From JAVWIF01 sp036639635 (GTDB taxonomy: Bacteria; Bacillota_I; Bacilli_A; Erysipelotrichales; Erysipelotrichaceae), in contig JAVWIF010000008.1 in the NCBI GenBank assembly GCA_036639635.1, positions 1-51,703 on the forward strand: a stretch of DNA of 51,703 nucleotides, given 5' to 3'. Both the position numbers and the translations under genes were made by a program. Numbering within the stretch: position 1 is the stretch's first letter; each line of letters opens with the position of its first letter. Below, piece by piece: positions 8,327 through 16,431 of this stretch. The notes beneath the pieces are model-generated. The model was given only the letters and a program-made list of their open reading frames with translations, was not told the DNA's origin and ran no database searches.

Positions 8327-8355
8327 AGGATATAATTCAAAAAGAACTTTGTCAA
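8327..8355 (-). promoter_or_regulatory. Sigma-A promoter of the PTS-sulfatase operon
   Basis: On the minus strand a perfect TTGACA (8355-8350) and TATCCT (8332-8327) are separated by 17 bases, about 50 bases before the IIA start. Confidence 0.7.
8337..8352. promoter_or_regulatory. Candidate SorC operator overlapping the -35 box
   Basis: TCAAAAAGAACTTTGT has the same CAAA-N6-TTTG palindrome as the site at 4527-4542 and shares 12 of 16 bases with it. It overlaps the -35 box and the spacer, as expected for a repressor site. Confidence 0.45.
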
Positions 8356-8484
8356 CAGAATATAACATCATAGCAATTATGTTCAATATCTATTTTCTAA
8401 TCCTTACTTTATTGGAACAAATGTGCATTTTATTTGTCTAAATCAAGTTCTTGTACTATTAATAGATAAGCGTTATTAGTGATG

Positions 8485-8530
8485 AAAAAAACAATATAGT
8501 CATCACCTATCTGTGTTAACAATATTGTTT
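8485..8530 (-). terminator. Intrinsic terminator after the DeoR gene
   Basis: On the minus strand AAACAATAT (8530-8522) pairs with ATATTGTTT (8497-8489) across a 24-base loop and is followed by more T. It insulates the DeoR gene from the PTS-sulfatase promoter. Confidence 0.6.
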
Positions 8531-8570
8531 GTATTTTAATTATTTTTATACAGTCATTTGCGATAAATAA

Positions 8571-9359
8571 CTAATACTTAAAATTTGCTAATGGCTCTAA
8601 CATAATTGTATTTAAACCCATTTCTTTGATTGCATTCACTTCTTCTTCATTTGCTAAAGTATCCGTTATAAGATAATCAAAAGAGTTAATAGCACCACTT
8701 ATAAAACTGTGATTATTTCCAATTTTTGTATGATCCGCTAAAATAAACTTTTCTCCAATAGAGCGACTAATCATGACTTCGTTGATTGCCACTTCTTGAA
8801 GAATAGCAGTTGTCATTCCCGAAGTTGCACTAATCCCACTACAACCTAAAAAAGCTTTGTTTGCAGACACACGATTCAGATTATTTAATGCGAAATTTCC
8901 AACCATACTTTCTTTAGGAATACGTAGTTCTCCACCAGTTAAACAAATAGATACAAAAGGATCATGATCTATAAAAATTGCTTTTGCATTATTTGTGATT
9001 ACAGTTACTCTTTTATTCTTTATATATTTCAGTACTAACAAAGCTGTTGAACTAGTATTAATAAAAATAGTATCTCCTTCTTGTACATATTGCGCAGCAT
9101 ATTTGGCAATTGCATGCTTATAAGCTTCATTGGATAGTGTTAGATCATCGTTTGCAACAAAGTTCTGCACAAGTTTAGCTCCTCCATAGAAACGTTCTAC
9201 AGCACCTTTTTCTTCCCAAAACTGTAAGTCACGGCGTATTGTTAAAGGTGATACTTGTAAACTTTCTGCTAAGTCATCTACAAGCATTCTTCCCTTGTTC
9301 TGTATTAATTTCATGATTTCATTACGTCTTGTATCTACTACCTCTTTATTCATTTTCAT
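8571..9359 (-). CDS. DeoR-family transcriptional regulator (UlaR-like)
   Basis: A 262-residue DeoR-family repressor. A winged helix lies at residues 12-60 (VDDLAESLQVSPLTIRRDL, then FYGGAKL), and a DeoRC sugar-phosphate sensor follows, with the INTSSTALLVLKYI phosphate loop and an ADHTKIG motif near the end. E. coli UlaR, the repressor of ascorbate genes, belongs to this family. This gene sits between the two ascorbate-type PTS loci, so it is the best candidate regulator of the divergent ula operon. It follows the TPR protein gene by 11 bases and is probably co-transcribed with it. GAGGG lies 7 bases before the first ATG. Confidence 0.85.
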   Translation of the reverse strand: MKMNKEVVDTRRNEIMKLIQNKGRMLVDDLAESLQVSPLTIRRDLQFWEEKGAVERFYGGAKLVQNFVANDDLTLSNEAYKHAIAKYAAQYVQEGDTIFINTSSTALLVLKYIKNKRVTVITNNAKAIFIDHDPFVSICLTGGELRIPKESMVGNFALNNLNRVSANKAFLGCSGISATSGMTTAILQEVAINEVMISRSIGEKFILADHTKIGNNHSFISGAINSFDYLITDTLANEEEVNAIKEMGLNTIMLEPLANFKY

Positions 9360-9370
9360 ATGATTTCCCT

Positions 9371-10165
9371 CTATCGTTTATTGCGTAAGCTTTTTGCTTC
9401 TTTCGCATAGGCTAGTTGTTTTCCATTTTCCATTGCCTTTTCATACATTTTATTTGCATTCTCAACATCATTTAAACTCGCATAAACTTTCCCAAATTCT
9501 AAATAATACTGTGAACATTCTCTTGGATTCATATTCTTAGTATTGATTTTTTTAAACATTGACAAACTATTTTTATAATCTTTGTTATTAAACAAATGAA
9601 TCGCTTCAATAAACTCCCAGTTATATAAAGGGGATACTTTCATACCTTTACCTTTTGCGCCTTTAAGTTTCATTACTTCAGGATAATATTTCTTTACTTG
9701 TGTACGATTACCTAATCGGTAATAAGAAAAGAAATATGTATAATATTTAATTAATAAGTAATCTAAAGAAGACTTAAATACTTTTTCATTGTCTTCAATT
9801 ACTTGAATACATTTCTTTGGTTGATTGTTATCTTGATAATATAAGGTGTCAAAAACTAACAGCGTTTGGCGATAGCTTTTTAAGAAATCTCTTTTTTTCA
9901 AAACATTATAATAATGCTTCGCTTCACTTAGGTCGCCTTTCATAGTTAATGCTTTAATCATACGCTGATATAAGATACGTAAGTACTCTGCCCAACAAGC
10001 AATTCCTAAAAATAAAGCCATTAAGATAAGATAGGATACTTTACCAGCAGCACTAGGTTCATTGATTAATTTATACGTTGTATATACGGTAAAAATAATA
10101 TAAATGATATACGTTATAAACTGGCGAGTTTGTTCATTAAATGCAAATTTACGGATATTTTTCAT
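9371..10165 (-). CDS. Membrane-anchored TPR-like protein of unknown function
   Basis: A 264-residue protein starting at the ATG at 10165, which has an AGAGGTG ribosome site; an in-frame GTG nine bases upstream is less likely. Two hydrophobic helices lie at about residues 17-36 and 43-65. A long soluble region follows, built of helical hairpins with TPR-like spacing (for example YYLEFGKVYASLNDVENANK and MYEKAMENGKQLAYAKEAK near the end). It probably sits in the inner membrane with the helical repeats in the cytoplasm, serving as a scaffold. No catalytic motif is seen. Coupling to the DeoR gene, and the shared intergenic region with the ula operon, hint at a regulatory or sensory link, which is inference. 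Confidence 0.7.
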   Translation of the reverse strand: MKNIRKFAFNEQTRQFITYIIYIIFTVYTTYKLINEPSAAGKVSYLILMALFLGIACWAEYLRILYQRMIKALTMKGDLSEAKHYYNVLKKRDFLKSYRQTLLVFDTLYYQDNNQPKKCIQVIEDNEKVFKSSLDYLLIKYYTYFFSYYRLGNRTQVKKYYPEVMKLKGAKGKGMKVSPLYNWEFIEAIHLFNNKDYKNSLSMFKKINTKNMNPRECSQYYLEFGKVYASLNDVENANKMYEKAMENGKQLAYAKEAKSLRNKR

Positions 10166-10185
10166 AAGTAGCACCTCTTCATGAC

Positions 10186-10341
10186 TTCATTATATGAACA
10201 CAGCATTCCTTTTGTCAAGCATAAAGTTCATAAAATAATTCATTAAATATAATTATATGAATTGTAACCGAATACAACGATATAATCAATCATAAAATTG
10301 TTTAATTGTTCATAAAAATAGCTTGTCAAGAATTCATAAAG
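10186..10341. promoter_or_regulatory. Cluster of TTCATAAA-type boxes between divergent operons (candidate DeoR operators)
   Basis: TTCATAAA or one-mismatch copies start at 10227, 10239 (TTCATTAA), 10289 (ATCATAAA), 10309 and 10333. Two inverted TTCAT...ATGAA pairs lie at 10186-10198 and 10239-10262. The last box is inside the ulaG promoter spacer. TTGTCAAG also occurs twice (10213 and 10323), each just before a TTCATAAA. Multiple direct repeats are common for DeoR-family operators. Base composition is very AT-rich, so chance copies must be excluded. Confidence 0.4.
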
Positions 10342-10351
10342 CGTTTAGGAT
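10323..10351 (+). promoter_or_regulatory. Promoter of the ula operon
   Basis: TTGTCA (10323-10328) and TAGGAT (10346-10351) are 17 bases apart. A half-matching cre-like AAAGCGTTTA lies in the spacer and a TTCATAAA box overlaps it. The transcript would start about 55 bases before ulaG. Confidence 0.5.
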
Positions 10352-10412
10352 ATAGATGTACAAAGAAACAACCTAGGTAATCATTTGTAAAGATAAAATT
10401 GGAGGAATACTA

Positions 10413-11471
10413 ATGAGTAAAGTTGATGAAATAACAAGGGAGTCTTGGATTCTTGGAGCTTTCCCAGAATGGGGTACTTGGTTAAATGAAGAAATTGATC
10501 AAGAAGTAGTAGAAAAAGGAACATTCGCTATGTGGTGGATTGGTTGTACTGGCCTTTGGATAAAAAGTGAGAACAACACAAACATCTCAATTGATTTATG
10601 GTTTGGTAATGGAAAACGTACAAAGAAGAATAAAGAGATGGATAAATATCATCAGATGCGTAATATGACAGGTGGACGCGCCACACAGCCTAACTTACGT
10701 GCCGCTCCTATTGTATATGACCCATTTGCTGTGACTAGCGTAGATGCTGTTTTATCTACACACTATCACAATGACCATATTGACCCTTACTACGCAAGTG
10801 CTGTTTTAAAGAATTGTAAAGATGATGTTCCTTTTATTGGTCCTTTAAAAAGTGTTGAGAAGTGGTTAAGTTATGGTGTACCAAAATCACGTTGTATTAC
10901 AGTTAAACCAGGAGATGTTATTAAAGTAAAAGATATTGAAATCATCGTTGTTGATAGTTTCGATAGAACTTGTTTAGTAACAAATGATGAAGATGTAAAA
11001 GGTGTGTGTCCTACTGATATGGATGACAAAGCAGTGAACTATATTATAAAAACACCTGCTGGAAGTGTATATCATAGTGGTGATTCTCATTATTCAACTT
11101 ACTTTGCTAAGCATGGTAAAGATTATGATATTGATATTGCCTTAGGTTCTTATGGTGAGAACCCTGCTGGTAACCAAGATAAAATGACTTCTGTTGATAT
11201 CTTAAGAATGGCTGAAGCCCTACAATGTAAAGTAGTCATACCTTTCCATTATGATGTATGGACAAACTTTAAAGCAGATCCTCAAGAAATCAATATGTTA
11301 TACGAATACAAGAAAGATGTATTACAATATCAATTCAAACCATTCATTTGGGATGTAGGTGGAAAGTTTATTTGGCCAAACGATGCAAACAAACGTCAAT
11401 TTCATTACCGTAGAGGTTTTGAAGATTGCTTCAGTGATGAGCCGAACGTTCCATTCCGTTCGATTTTATAA
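10413..11471 (+). CDS. ulaG: L-ascorbate-6-phosphate lactonase UlaG
   Basis: A 352-residue metallo-beta-lactamase-fold hydrolase, close to the 354 residues of E. coli UlaG. The metal motif H117-Y-H119-N-D121-H122 is present, with GDSHYS further on and a conserved N-terminus (ESWILGAFPEWGTWLNEEI). UlaG opens the lactone ring of L-ascorbate 6-phosphate to give 3-keto-L-gulonate 6-phosphate in the cytoplasm. It is the first gene of the operon, has a GGAGG ribosome site 6 bases before the ATG, and is followed directly by a complete UlaCAB PTS. The family match and context agree well. Confidence 0.93.
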   Translation: MSKVDEITRESWILGAFPEWGTWLNEEIDQEVVEKGTFAMWWIGCTGLWIKSENNTNISIDLWFGNGKRTKKNKEMDKYHQMRNMTGGRATQPNLRAAPIVYDPFAVTSVDAVLSTHYHNDHIDPYYASAVLKNCKDDVPFIGPLKSVEKWLSYGVPKSRCITVKPGDVIKVKDIEIIVVDSFDRTCLVTNDEDVKGVCPTDMDDKAVNYIIKTPAGSVYHSGDSHYSTYFAKHGKDYDIDIALGSYGENPAGNQDKMTSVDILRMAEALQCKVVIPFHYDVWTNFKADPQEINMLYEYKKDVLQYQFKPFIWDVGGKFIWPNDANKRQFHYRRGFEDCFSDEPNVPFRSIL

Positions 11472-11486
11472 AAGGAGAGTAAACTT

Positions 11487-11942
11487 ATGTTAAAGGCTAT
11501 TGTAGAACAAGGGCATTTCTGTTTTGAAGAAGGATTTACATCTTGGCAAGAAGGCGTACGTGTTTCTTACAAGCCATTATTGGATGCACATATTGTAGAA
11601 AATGAATATATAGATGCTGTTGTTGCTTGTATTGAAAAGTATGGTCCTTATATTATCATCGCTCCACATATCGCTATGCCCCACTCAACGGAAGGTGCTT
11701 CTGGTGTTAATGGAACTGCTATTTCCTTTATGAAAGTGAAACATCCCGTAAGTTTTGATAAAGATGATAATGAAAAGGATGCCACGTTATTCTTCTCATT
11801 AGCTTCTGTAGATCATGAACAACACTTAAAAAACATCATGGAACTAAGTGAAATGCTAATGAACGATGAAATTGTTGAAGATTTATTGAAAGCTGAAAAT
11901 AAAAATGATTTAGAAGTAATTATAACAAAATATAACTTATAG
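11487..11942 (+). CDS. ulaC: PTS system ascorbate-specific EIIA (UlaC)
   Basis: A 151-residue EIIA of the PTS_EIIA_2 type with active H66 in HIAMPHSTE. It lies 15 bases after ulaG with an AAAGGAG ribosome site. It resembles the IIA of the sulfatase operon in length and in the position of the histidine, so the two PTS sets are probably paralogous. Confidence 0.9.
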   Translation: MLKAIVEQGHFCFEEGFTSWQEGVRVSYKPLLDAHIVENEYIDAVVACIEKYGPYIIIAPHIAMPHSTEGASGVNGTAISFMKVKHPVSFDKDDNEKDATLFFSLASVDHEQHLKNIMELSEMLMNDEIVEDLLKAENKNDLEVIITKYNL

Positions 11943-11966
11943 AAATATAAGAGAAAGGTGTTTATT

Positions 11967-13439
11967 ATGGATTTTGTACTATCTATTTGGGATTTCTTTG
12001 CGAAGAACATCCTAACACAACCAGCTTACTTCATAGGATTAATGGTTTTAGTTGGTTATATATTATTAAAGAAACCGCTATACGAATCATTTGCAGGATT
12101 TATTAAAGCAACTGTTGGATATTTGATTTTAACTGTTGGTTCAGGAGGATTAGTAAATAACTTCCGTCCAATTCTTGTTGGATTAAAAGATCGATTTAAT
12201 CTAGATGCCATGGTTATTGACCCTTACTTTGGTCAAAATGCCGTCACAGAGGGTTTAGGACCTGTATTTGCGCGAACGTTCTCACAAGTTATGTTATTAT
12301 TATTAATTGCCTTCATTATGAACTTATTACTTGTTCGTTTTAAGAAATACACAAAATTACGTGCAGTATTCACTACAGGACACGTTCAGATGCAACAAGC
12401 TTCTACCGCTTTCTGGATTATTCTATTCTGTTTCCCAACATTAGGAAACACACAGATTCTAATCATTATGGGAATTATACTGGGGCTTTATTGGGCAGTA
12501 GCAAGTAACTTAACTGTTGAAATTACCCAAGACTTAACTGAAGGTGGAGGTTTCTGTGTTGCCCACCAACAAATGTTTGGTTTATTCTTCTTCTCCAAAT
12601 TATCTGAAAAATTAAGCAAACGTGTAAAATCAAGCAAGAAATTAGAAGACATTAAATTCCCTGGTTTCTTATCAATCTTCAATGAAAACATGGTAGCAAC
12701 ATCAGTCTTAATGTTAATCTTCTTTGGAGGTATTCTATTACTATTAGGTGAACCATACTTGGTAAGTGCTAAGTTTATGAAGCCTACAGATAACTTCTTC
12801 TTCTATATTATGACAACTTCTTTAAACTTTGCTGTTTATTTAGCAATTCTTCAATTAGGAGTTCGTACATTCGTAACTGAATTAACGGAATCTTTCCAAG
12901 GTATTAGTAATTCATTCTTACCAGGAGCAGTTCCTGGTATCGACTGTGCTGCTGTTTATGGATTTGGTTCTCCAAATGCCGTTACTGTAGGTTTCTTATT
13001 TGGAGCATTAGGTCAATTTTTAGCAATTGGAGCTCTAATTCTTATGAAATCACCAACGCTTGTTATTGCAGGATTCGTACCACTATTCTTCGATAACGCA
13101 ACAATCGCTGTATTTGCTAACAACAAAGGTGGAGTTAAGGCTGCTATGTTAATGCCATTCATCTCTGGATTAATTCAAGTATTTGGTTCTGCAATCTTCG
13201 CTAGCTGGGTAGGACTTGCTACTTACGGTGGATACCTAGGTATGTTTGACTGGGTTACTGTATGGCCATTCTTCACAGTACTAATGAAATTCTTAGGATA
13301 CTTTGGTGTTGCTTTAGTCGCTATTATCTTACTAGCTATTCCACAGTTACAATATCGTAAACATAAAGACACTTACTTCTTAGTTACTGAAGACTACGAA
13401 GCTTATGTTGAAAAAATGAATGCTGAAAAAGCAGCATAA
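11967..13439 (+). CDS. ulaA: PTS system ascorbate-specific EIIC (UlaA)
   Basis: A 490-residue membrane permease of the SgaT/UlaA family. I start it at the ATG at 11967, which has GAGAAAGG 8-9 bases upstream, rather than at the in-frame GTG at 11958. It has about eleven hydrophobic segments. Conserved blocks include GGGFCVAHQQMFG, TESFQGISNSFLPGAVPGID and PLFFDNATIAVF, aligned with those of the sulfatase-operon IIC. A charged tail of about 35 residues is absent from that homologue. It imports and phosphorylates ascorbate or a close relative, feeding UlaG. Confidence 0.92.
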   Translation: MDFVLSIWDFFAKNILTQPAYFIGLMVLVGYILLKKPLYESFAGFIKATVGYLILTVGSGGLVNNFRPILVGLKDRFNLDAMVIDPYFGQNAVTEGLGPVFARTFSQVMLLLLIAFIMNLLLVRFKKYTKLRAVFTTGHVQMQQASTAFWIILFCFPTLGNTQILIIMGIILGLYWAVASNLTVEITQDLTEGGGFCVAHQQMFGLFFFSKLSEKLSKRVKSSKKLEDIKFPGFLSIFNENMVATSVLMLIFFGGILLLLGEPYLVSAKFMKPTDNFFFYIMTTSLNFAVYLAILQLGVRTFVTELTESFQGISNSFLPGAVPGIDCAAVYGFGSPNAVTVGFLFGALGQFLAIGALILMKSPTLVIAGFVPLFFDNATIAVFANNKGGVKAAMLMPFISGLIQVFGSAIFASWVGLATYGGYLGMFDWVTVWPFFTVLMKFLGYFGVALVAIILLAIPQLQYRKHKDTYFLVTEDYEAYVEKMNAEKAA

Positions 13440-13453
13440 AGGAGAGTATTGTT

Positions 13454-13768
13454 ATGGCTAAAAGTGTAAAAATATTAGTCTCTTGTGCAAATGGTGCAGG
13501 TACTAGTTTAATGATGAAAATGAGAGTCGAAAAAGCAACAAAAGATTTAAAAGTACCAGTTCAAATTATTCATCACTGTTCTTTATCAGAAGGAAAAAGT
13601 GCTGCTTCACAATATGATATCGTATTTTGTCCATTAAACTTTGTAAGTATGTTTGACTCAGCAAAGAAAAAAGGCGTACATATTATTGGAATGAAGAACT
13701 GTTTATCTGACAAAGAAGCAAAAGACGGATTGATCGCTGCCGGTGTAGTAGAAAACCCAGAAGAATAA
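13454..13768 (+). CDS. ulaB: PTS system ascorbate-specific EIIB (UlaB)
   Basis: A 104-residue EIIB with the phosphocysteine C11 in VSCANGAGTS. It is the last component of the UlaCAB set, 14 bases after the IIC gene with a GGAGAG ribosome site. An intrinsic terminator follows within 10 bases and separates the transport genes from the enzyme genes downstream. Confidence 0.9.
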   Translation: MAKSVKILVSCANGAGTSLMMKMRVEKATKDLKVPVQIIHHCSLSEGKSAASQYDIVFCPLNFVSMFDSAKKKGVHIIGMKNCLSDKEAKDGLIAAGVVENPEE

Positions 13769-13775
13769 TAATCTA

Positions 13776-13811
13776 ACTACCGGTTATATTGTCATAACCG
13801 GTAGTATTTTT
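13776..13811 (+). terminator. Internal intrinsic terminator in the ula operon
   Basis: A perfect 12-bp stem (13776-13787 with 13794-13805, ACTACCGGTTAT) and a 6-base loop are followed by ATTTTTAT. Genes on both sides share strand and pathway, so it probably works as a partial terminator or 3'-end stabiliser that sets transporter mRNA above enzyme mRNA. Confidence 0.8.
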
Positions 13812-13837
13812 ATACCAAAAAGAAATGGAGATATATT

Positions 13838-14863
13838 ATGAATATAGAAAAGATTAAACTTGCGGATATGAAACGTTGTTATTGTGCAAGTAATATAGAA
13901 TTAAATGGTACTAATCACCCTATCTTCGCTAGTGAAGACCCTAATGTTGGTTGTATCATGTTTGATGGTAAAAACTTTGAACAACAAGTTACCTTATGGA
14001 AAGAGGCTGGTGGTTGTATGTCCATCATTCCTATTCCTAACACACAAGGAGAGTTTCTTGCTGTCCAAGAGTTTTATTTGAAAGTAAGTCCTTCCCTATC
14101 CAAAATAGTATGGGGGAAATATACAGATAACGGCTTTGTAATTAAAGATGTGCTCCAAATGCCTTATATTCATCGTTTTGATATATATGAAAAAAATGGA
14201 ATCAATTATTTCATAGGTGCCACGATAGCTTCTAGCAAAGAAAACAAAGAAGACTGGAGTGTTCCAGGTAGAATTTATGTAGGAACTTTACCAACAGATT
14301 TAAATGAAGGTTTAAAAGTAGAAGTGTTGGCAGATGGTTTCTTTAAGAATCATGGATACTGGCATGATTTAGAAGAAGGTTGTGGATACTTTGGAAGTGA
14401 TCAAGGAATTGTTAAAGTAAGTGCTCCTGCTAGTAAAGAAGATACTTGGAAAATCGAAAAAGTCATGGATGGTCAAATTGGTGAAATTGCTGTGCTTGAT
14501 ATTGATGGAGATGGTGAAAAAGAAATAATGACCATAGAACCTTTCCATGGGACTGGCATACATATTTATAAGAAGATTGAAGGTACGTATCAAATCGTCT
14601 ATACGTATGCCAATGAAATAGACTTCGCACATACGCTTGTTGGTGGTTATTTACGAGGAGTGCCTACATTTTTAGCAGGTGTTCGTAGATTAGATGCTGA
14701 ATTATTCTACGTTCAATACATTGAAGGAAAATTTGTTACAACGCTTATAGAAAAAGGTGTTGGACCAGCAAATATTATGTTAATTAATGAAAAAGATCGC
14801 GATATCATTATTGCTGCTAATCACACCAAAAATGAAGCAGCACTTTATATCGTAAAAGATTAG
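13838..14863 (+). CDS. Unknown FG-GAP/VCBS-like protein of the ula operon
   Basis: A 341-residue soluble protein without signal peptide. I do not recognise a named function. Several blade-like beta repeats are suggested, including one calcium-type loop DIDGDGEKE near residue 227 of the kind found in FG-GAP/VCBS propellers. Other features are a Cys-rich N-terminus (KRCYCAS), GGCMSIIPIP near residue 66 and a histidine-bearing KNHGYWHD. Propellers of this kind include lactonases, epimerases and lyases. In the operon it occupies the place where the UlaD decarboxylase would be expected, but nothing in it resembles the TIM-barrel UlaD. I recall similar proteins beside PTS and epimerase genes in other Bacillota. 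Its role in sugar-acid turnover is inferred from position only. Confidence 0.6.
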   Translation: MNIEKIKLADMKRCYCASNIELNGTNHPIFASEDPNVGCIMFDGKNFEQQVTLWKEAGGCMSIIPIPNTQGEFLAVQEFYLKVSPSLSKIVWGKYTDNGFVIKDVLQMPYIHRFDIYEKNGINYFIGATIASSKENKEDWSVPGRIYVGTLPTDLNEGLKVEVLADGFFKNHGYWHDLEEGCGYFGSDQGIVKVSAPASKEDTWKIEKVMDGQIGEIAVLDIDGDGEKEIMTIEPFHGTGIHIYKKIEGTYQIVYTYANEIDFAHTLVGGYLRGVPTFLAGVRRLDAELFYVQYIEGKFVTTLIEKGVGPANIMLINEKDRDIIIAANHTKNEAALYIVKD

Positions 14864-14873
14864 GAGATAAAAC

Positions 14874-15575
14874 ATGTTAGAAAAATTAAAACAAGAAGTA
14901 TTTGAAGCGAATTTATTACTCCCTAAATATGGCTTAATAACCTTTACTTGGGGCAATGTATCAGGTATTGATCGAGATAGTGGAATCATCGCCATTAAAC
15001 CTAGTGGTGTAGAATATGACAATATGAATGCAAATGATATTGTGCTTTGTGATTTAGAAGGTAATGTTGTTGAAGGAAGCCTAAAACCTAGTAGTGATCT
15101 GATGACGCACATTGAATTCTATAAGAACTTTCCAAATATTAAAGGTGCTGTTCATACTCATTCACGTTGGGCAACAGCCTTTGCTCAAGCAGGTGTACCA
15201 ATCCCTGCGTTAGGAACAACACAGGCAGATTACTTCTATGGAGATATCCCTTGTACAAGACTTATGAGTGAAAGTGAGATTCATGGCGAATATGAATTAG
15301 AAACAGGGAACGTAATTGTTGAAACTTTCAAAGAAAAAGGATTAAATCCTGATCATATGCCTGGCGTATTAGTTCATAGTCATGGTCCTTTTGCTTGGGG
15401 TAAAGATCCTTTAGAAGCAGTTCATAACGCTGTTGTTATGGAAGAATGTGCATCTATGGCTTTTATATCTGTTGTGTTACAAGGAGGAAATGTTCAGCCT
15501 ATGCAACAAGTATTAATAGACAAACACTTTAAAAGAAAGCACGGTCCTAATGCATATTATGGACAGGCTAAATAA
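14874..15575 (+). CDS. ulaF: L-ribulose-5-phosphate 4-epimerase (UlaF/AraD)
   Basis: A 233-residue class II aldolase-fold enzyme. Zinc ligands H94 and H96 (VHTHSRWA) and a later HSH (H168, H170) are present, with the WGNVSG and KPSG substrate loops near the N-terminus. AraD/UlaF enzymes turn L-ribulose 5-phosphate into D-xylulose 5-phosphate, the last step of ascorbate breakdown. The gene starts 10 bases after the unknown propeller gene, and its stop codon directly abuts the next start. Araginose-pathway AraD is the alternative, but no araA or araB is nearby. Confidence 0.9.
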   Translation: MLEKLKQEVFEANLLLPKYGLITFTWGNVSGIDRDSGIIAIKPSGVEYDNMNANDIVLCDLEGNVVEGSLKPSSDLMTHIEFYKNFPNIKGAVHTHSRWATAFAQAGVPIPALGTTQADYFYGDIPCTRLMSESEIHGEYELETGNVIVETFKEKGLNPDHMPGVLVHSHGPFAWGKDPLEAVHNAVVMEECASMAFISVVLQGGNVQPMQQVLIDKHFKRKHGPNAYYGQAK

Positions 15576-16427
15576 ATGAGAGCATACGAACTAGGGCAAT
15601 ATGAAAAATCAATGCCTAGCAGCTTATCATGGAAAGAAAAACTAGAACTATGTAAAGAATTTGGTTTTGATTATTTAGAAATGAGTATCGACGAAAGTGC
15701 CATAAAGCTTTCTCGTCTAGATGCAACAAAAGAAGAACGCAAAGCGCTGCGTAATCTTATCTTTGAAACAGGTGTTCCAATTCATTCCATTTGTTTAAGT
15801 GGGCATCGTAAATACCCGCTAGGTCATAGTGATTTAGAAATTCAAAAAATTGCTTTGATGATTATGGAAAAAGCGATTCAATTAGCCGATGATTTAGGGA
15901 TACGTATCATTCAATTGGCAGGCTATGATGTATATTATGAAGAAGGAACACAAGAAACAAAAAACATATTTGAAAAGAATCTTAAAATTGCGGTAGAAAT
16001 GGCTGCTAAGAAAGGTGTTTTATTAGGGTTTGAAACGATGGAAACACCATTCATGGACACGGTAGAGAAAAGTATGGAGTATATAGGGAAAATAAATAGT
16101 CCATACTTAGGAGTGTATCCTGATATAGGGAATTTAAAGAATGCTAGTTTGCTTTATGGGAAGAGTGTTAACGAAGATATCAAAACAGGTTCTGGGCATA
16201 TGATTGCTGCGCATTTAAAAGAAACAATACCATCATATTATAGGGAAATACCTTTTGGTAGTGGACATAGTGAATATGTAGATAACATAAAAGTATTAAA
16301 GCAACAAGGTGTTCGTATGTTTGTTGGTGAGTTTTGGTACACTGACAATCCAAATTGGAAAGAAGATTGTAAACAAGCAGCAATTTTTTTAAGACAAAAA
16401 TTAGATACTGTCTTTCAAGAAGAATAG
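15576..16427 (+). CDS. ulaE: L-ribulose-5-phosphate 3-epimerase (UlaE)
   Basis: A 283-residue xylose-isomerase-like TIM barrel, against 284 in E. coli UlaE. Conserved features are the N-terminal LGQYEKSMP, the glutamate-bearing FGFDYLEMSID, ICLSGHRKYPLGH, and a late HLKE plus FGSGHSEY. UlaE converts L-xylulose 5-phosphate to L-ribulose 5-phosphate. The start codon immediately follows the ulaF stop (TAAATG), so translation is probably coupled. Confidence 0.9.
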   Translation: MRAYELGQYEKSMPSSLSWKEKLELCKEFGFDYLEMSIDESAIKLSRLDATKEERKALRNLIFETGVPIHSICLSGHRKYPLGHSDLEIQKIALMIMEKAIQLADDLGIRIIQLAGYDVYYEEGTQETKNIFEKNLKIAVEMAAKKGVLLGFETMETPFMDTVEKSMEYIGKINSPYLGVYPDIGNLKNASLLYGKSVNEDIKTGSGHMIAAHLKETIPSYYREIPFGSGHSEYVDNIKVLKQQGVRMFVGEFWYTDNPNWKEDCKQAAIFLRQKLDTVFQEE

Positions 16428-16431
16428 TGAA

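Noticed and set aside
10332..10349. cre site in the ulaG promoter
   Set aside because: Only the central AAAGCGTT-like core fits; both outer positions of each half (TG and CA) are wrong, so I do not call it.
11958..11966. GTG start for UlaA, and likewise GTG/TTG upstream starts for the TPR, MBOAT, SGNH, PurL and Fic genes
   Set aside because: In each case a nearby ATG has the properly spaced ribosome site, while the upstream codon lies in or too close to it.
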